From: Neelides folsomi
Taxonomy: Eukaryota; Arthropoda; Collembola; Neelipleona; Neelidae
Length of the DNA: 64,000 bases
NCBI GenBank assembly: GCA_034687125.1
Contig: JAQGBZ010000027.1
Coordinates: 124,001 to 188,000, forward strand
Direction: 5' to 3'
Position 1 is the stretch's first letter, and each line of letters starts with the position of its first letter. Under the pieces are notes generated by a model. The model was not told the origin of the DNA, searched no databases, and saw nothing but the letters and a program-made list of their open reading frames with translations. Of this stretch, positions 61,801 to 64,000 are shown one piece after another. The position numbers and the translations under genes are program-made.

Positions 61801-64000
61801 TTCTCTCTATAAGGAATGTAATACTGTGATAATGACCATGAGGAACAAAGGAGTTTTATAAAAGCCAAGACAATCCAACTCCCTCCAGGCACATGAAAAA
61901 TATTTCTAAAGTAAACGGAGTGTTTAACCGATTCACCAAACAATCTGATCATTTGTTAAATGTATGTATTCAACAGCATGCCAATGTGGACCTGTACTAA
62001 GGTCGGGTTTAAGGTCAGGCAAAGCTGTAAAGAACCAATTCCAATCTCCAGTGTATTTAAGACTCCTTTCTTATTTGAATCTTTAAAGGCATTTTGCCAT
62101 TGAGTAAGCAAAAGAGCGAGGAATTGGAAGGATTGATAGAGTTTTGGAAGTGATAAAAGTTAATCCTGAAGACGAGTCTTTTGTCTCGAGCCCAACCGCA
62201 AGCTCAGTTTTCCTTCATTAACTTCGTCACGAAACGGGTGAGGATGTGATGAAGGTGGACAGGGGAGATAACATTGTAATTTCCCACTAACGGTCTGCAA
62301 AGGTCGCGGGTTCGACCTCATGTCATGTCAACTTAAAGATTTCCATCGAAGAGATCCATGTGAATGATCAGAGTGATTACTTCTTTTTATATTCATTTCT
62401 TACAATTTCAACTGTACTTTCTTCTCGGACGATCAGTCATCTTCACGTTACATAATTGCAAAGAAGATCTGAACAAGACTTACACTCTTACTTCCCTTTA
62501 AAAAATGGCTGAGGGCAACGGTTGACTTTTCTTCATTCAATTCCCTTCAGCTCATTTTTCGACTTCAACGGATCGTCTTGTCCTTCTCCATTCCATGCAC
62601 TTTTCCAAGGCATTAATCGCAGACATGCCCGAGACACTCCTACCAACGACAACCAATGAGTAAAAAAATGCACAGGGAAAAGATACATTGTAATGAATGG
62701 TAGACATAGGCATACCAACGATGGTTATGAGTTTGCATAATAGATTAACGAACATTCTTGTTCAATATAAGGTTTAATGAGATAATGACCACAGCCCATG
62801 ATATGGCAGTGGAGAAGACATTGCAAATAAGGTTAGATAATATTAGCATATGCAGCGTAGAACTTCCCTGAGGAAGTTCAAGTTCCTTTCGAACCTCTTC
62901 CCTCTTCTCACATTATTATCACAGTGGAAAAAATGAGGTTGGGAAATAATAGTGTTGAGGAAAGACAACACGCCCGGAGCCAACCTCTAAACTTGTTATT
63001 AAACACAAAATAATTATGTAAGTAGGGATTAGAACTAATGCTCGTGTGGAGTCTCGTTGGTCTTAAATTCATGATGATTTGAACGATTGGAAAATTGGAA
63101 TGATGATTTGAGGAACCTAATTGTAAACTGTAATATTATAAAGTACATTATTAAATATGATCCAAACACGATTCACATAAATGATATTTACCAAAATAAT
63201 ATTTCTAAACAAACAATATTAATACTGTTGTCTTACTATACATAATCATTCTTGTATCATTATCATTATCATACCATGCATTATATAAGAATATAACGTA
63301 CTGATAATTGTGAGATATCCTTATGTAATGGTAGTGCATCACTAAACAAAAATATTCTTCTGTAATTATGATAAAAGTAAAAAAATATTACGATTTTGTC
63401 AAGTTCTTTAAAAGTGAATAAAATTGAACATTTGACATTTTAATATTTTTGTAAATTGAGATGTAAAGTGTTTAAGTTGAATAAAATATGAAAGTAAAAG
63501 AAAGGAAGTAAAATTAGCCATAATATTACAACACTCCCGAAGATAGTTAACCACAAGCCTCTTGGTAAATGCATCTGCTTTGATCCCAAAAAGGCTCAAA
63601 AGCAATAACGGAAAAGATGATGGGTCAGACAGAGTTGTAAATTTTGTGGCTGTGACATCCTTAGGAGTTCCAAATGGAAAGGAAATAGAAAATATTGTTG
63701 TATCAACAAGTAGCTCCTTTGTGAGAGGACCTCGTAAATGCGGTAATTAGAACCACACACATATATAGAAACGAAACACAATTGGGCTTTCTTTGAAAAT
63801 GGGTCGGGTCTAATTGTGATATAATGGTTGGTAAAAGAGGGCTAATAGCATTAAAAACCAAGGGACTTTTTATCTCTCAATCACAACCCTGATTTCCCTC
63901 CTGTTCCTCACATTGTTTAAAGAGAGTGTTCCTCATTACCATTTATATAACAAAAGATAGTCTTTGCTTCAATATTATTACTTACGTGTTTTACCTCTTA
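52824..64000. other. Gene-free 11.2-kb region to the window end
   Basis: No supported gene on either strand. It contains exon-like islands on the minus strand (55290-55203 and 57330-57253) and a hairpin at 54474-54501. Around 63.4-63.8 kb there are two overlapping opposite-strand frames that could belong to a decayed retroelement but lack diagnostic motifs. Otherwise I see AT-rich non-coding sequence. Confidence 0.4.
54474..54501. repeat. Hairpin, 8-bp perfect stem
   Basis: CGACGGAC at 54474-54481 pairs perfectly with GTCCGTCG at 54494-54501 around a 12-base loop. It is GC-rich in an AT-rich setting. Function unknown. Confidence 0.5.

Noticed and set aside
62290-62330. GCGGGTTCGACCTC, a possible tRNA B box or tRNA-derived SINE
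   Set aside because: No matching A box, acceptor stem or T-arm pairing around it.
63408-63781. Minus-strand frame containing IKADAFTKRLVVNYLREC, followed by GGGAG-TGTTG
   Set aside because: Resembles the end of a Copia polyprotein next to a polypurine tract and LTR start, but the upstream frame lacks RNase H motifs and no second LTR is visible, so it cannot be supported.
1-64000. CRISPR arrays, operons, bacterial insertion sequences
   Set aside because: The window is eukaryotic with spliceosomal introns; no regularly spaced repeats or bacterial-style gene clusters were seen.

Overview
This is a piece of an animal nuclear genome, AT-rich, with spliceosomal GT-AG introns. The gene content points to an arthropod: a Serrano/GAREM-type CABIT gene, a LOTUS plus Tudor gene, the cilium/axoneme glutamylase TTLL9, prefoldin 4, V-ATPase subunit d and RNF146. 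Species cannot be told from the sequence; a small crustacean or basal hexapod would fit. All gene models below were assembled by hand by joining reading frames across splice sites with matching phase.

The window has two halves. The left 20.6 kb is gene-dense: TTLL9 (+, about 0.3-6.46 kb), PFDN4 (-, 6.9-7.8 kb), a nuclear tRNA-Ser(UGA) (+, 8.36 kb), a LOTUS/Tudor germ-granule type gene (+, 9.7-12.35 kb), V-ATPase subunit d (+, 13.6-15.2 kb), an unrecognised 11-exon gene (-, 15.6-18.2 kb), and the RING-WWE ligase RNF146 (-, 19.2-20.6 kb). Introns here are mostly 50-150 bases. TTLL9/PFDN4 and V-ATPase d/unknown gene are convergent pairs; the second pair has poly(A) signals facing each other within about 40 bases.

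The right part is sparse. A single CABIT-domain gene runs on the minus strand from 27.5 kb to at least 39.6 kb, with introns of 1.6-3.7 kb, and its 5' end probably lies further right, where I see only isolated exon-like islands (48.5, 55.2 and 57.3 kb). From 39.6 to 64 kb there is no gene I can support, only microsatellites, hairpins, the exon-like islands and one possible secreted-peptide reading frame.

The genes do not form a pathway. They are mostly housekeeping or cell-biological: cytoskeletal modification, chaperone, vacuolar acidification, poly(ADP-ribose)-directed ubiquitination and signalling adaptor. The LOTUS/Tudor gene is the likely germline factor. I did not find a clear novel system. 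The best leads are the unidentified 520-residue protein with a GC-AG intron, the diverged LOTUS/Tudor protein, the Q-rich insertion in TTLL9, and the incomplete 5' end of the CABIT gene.
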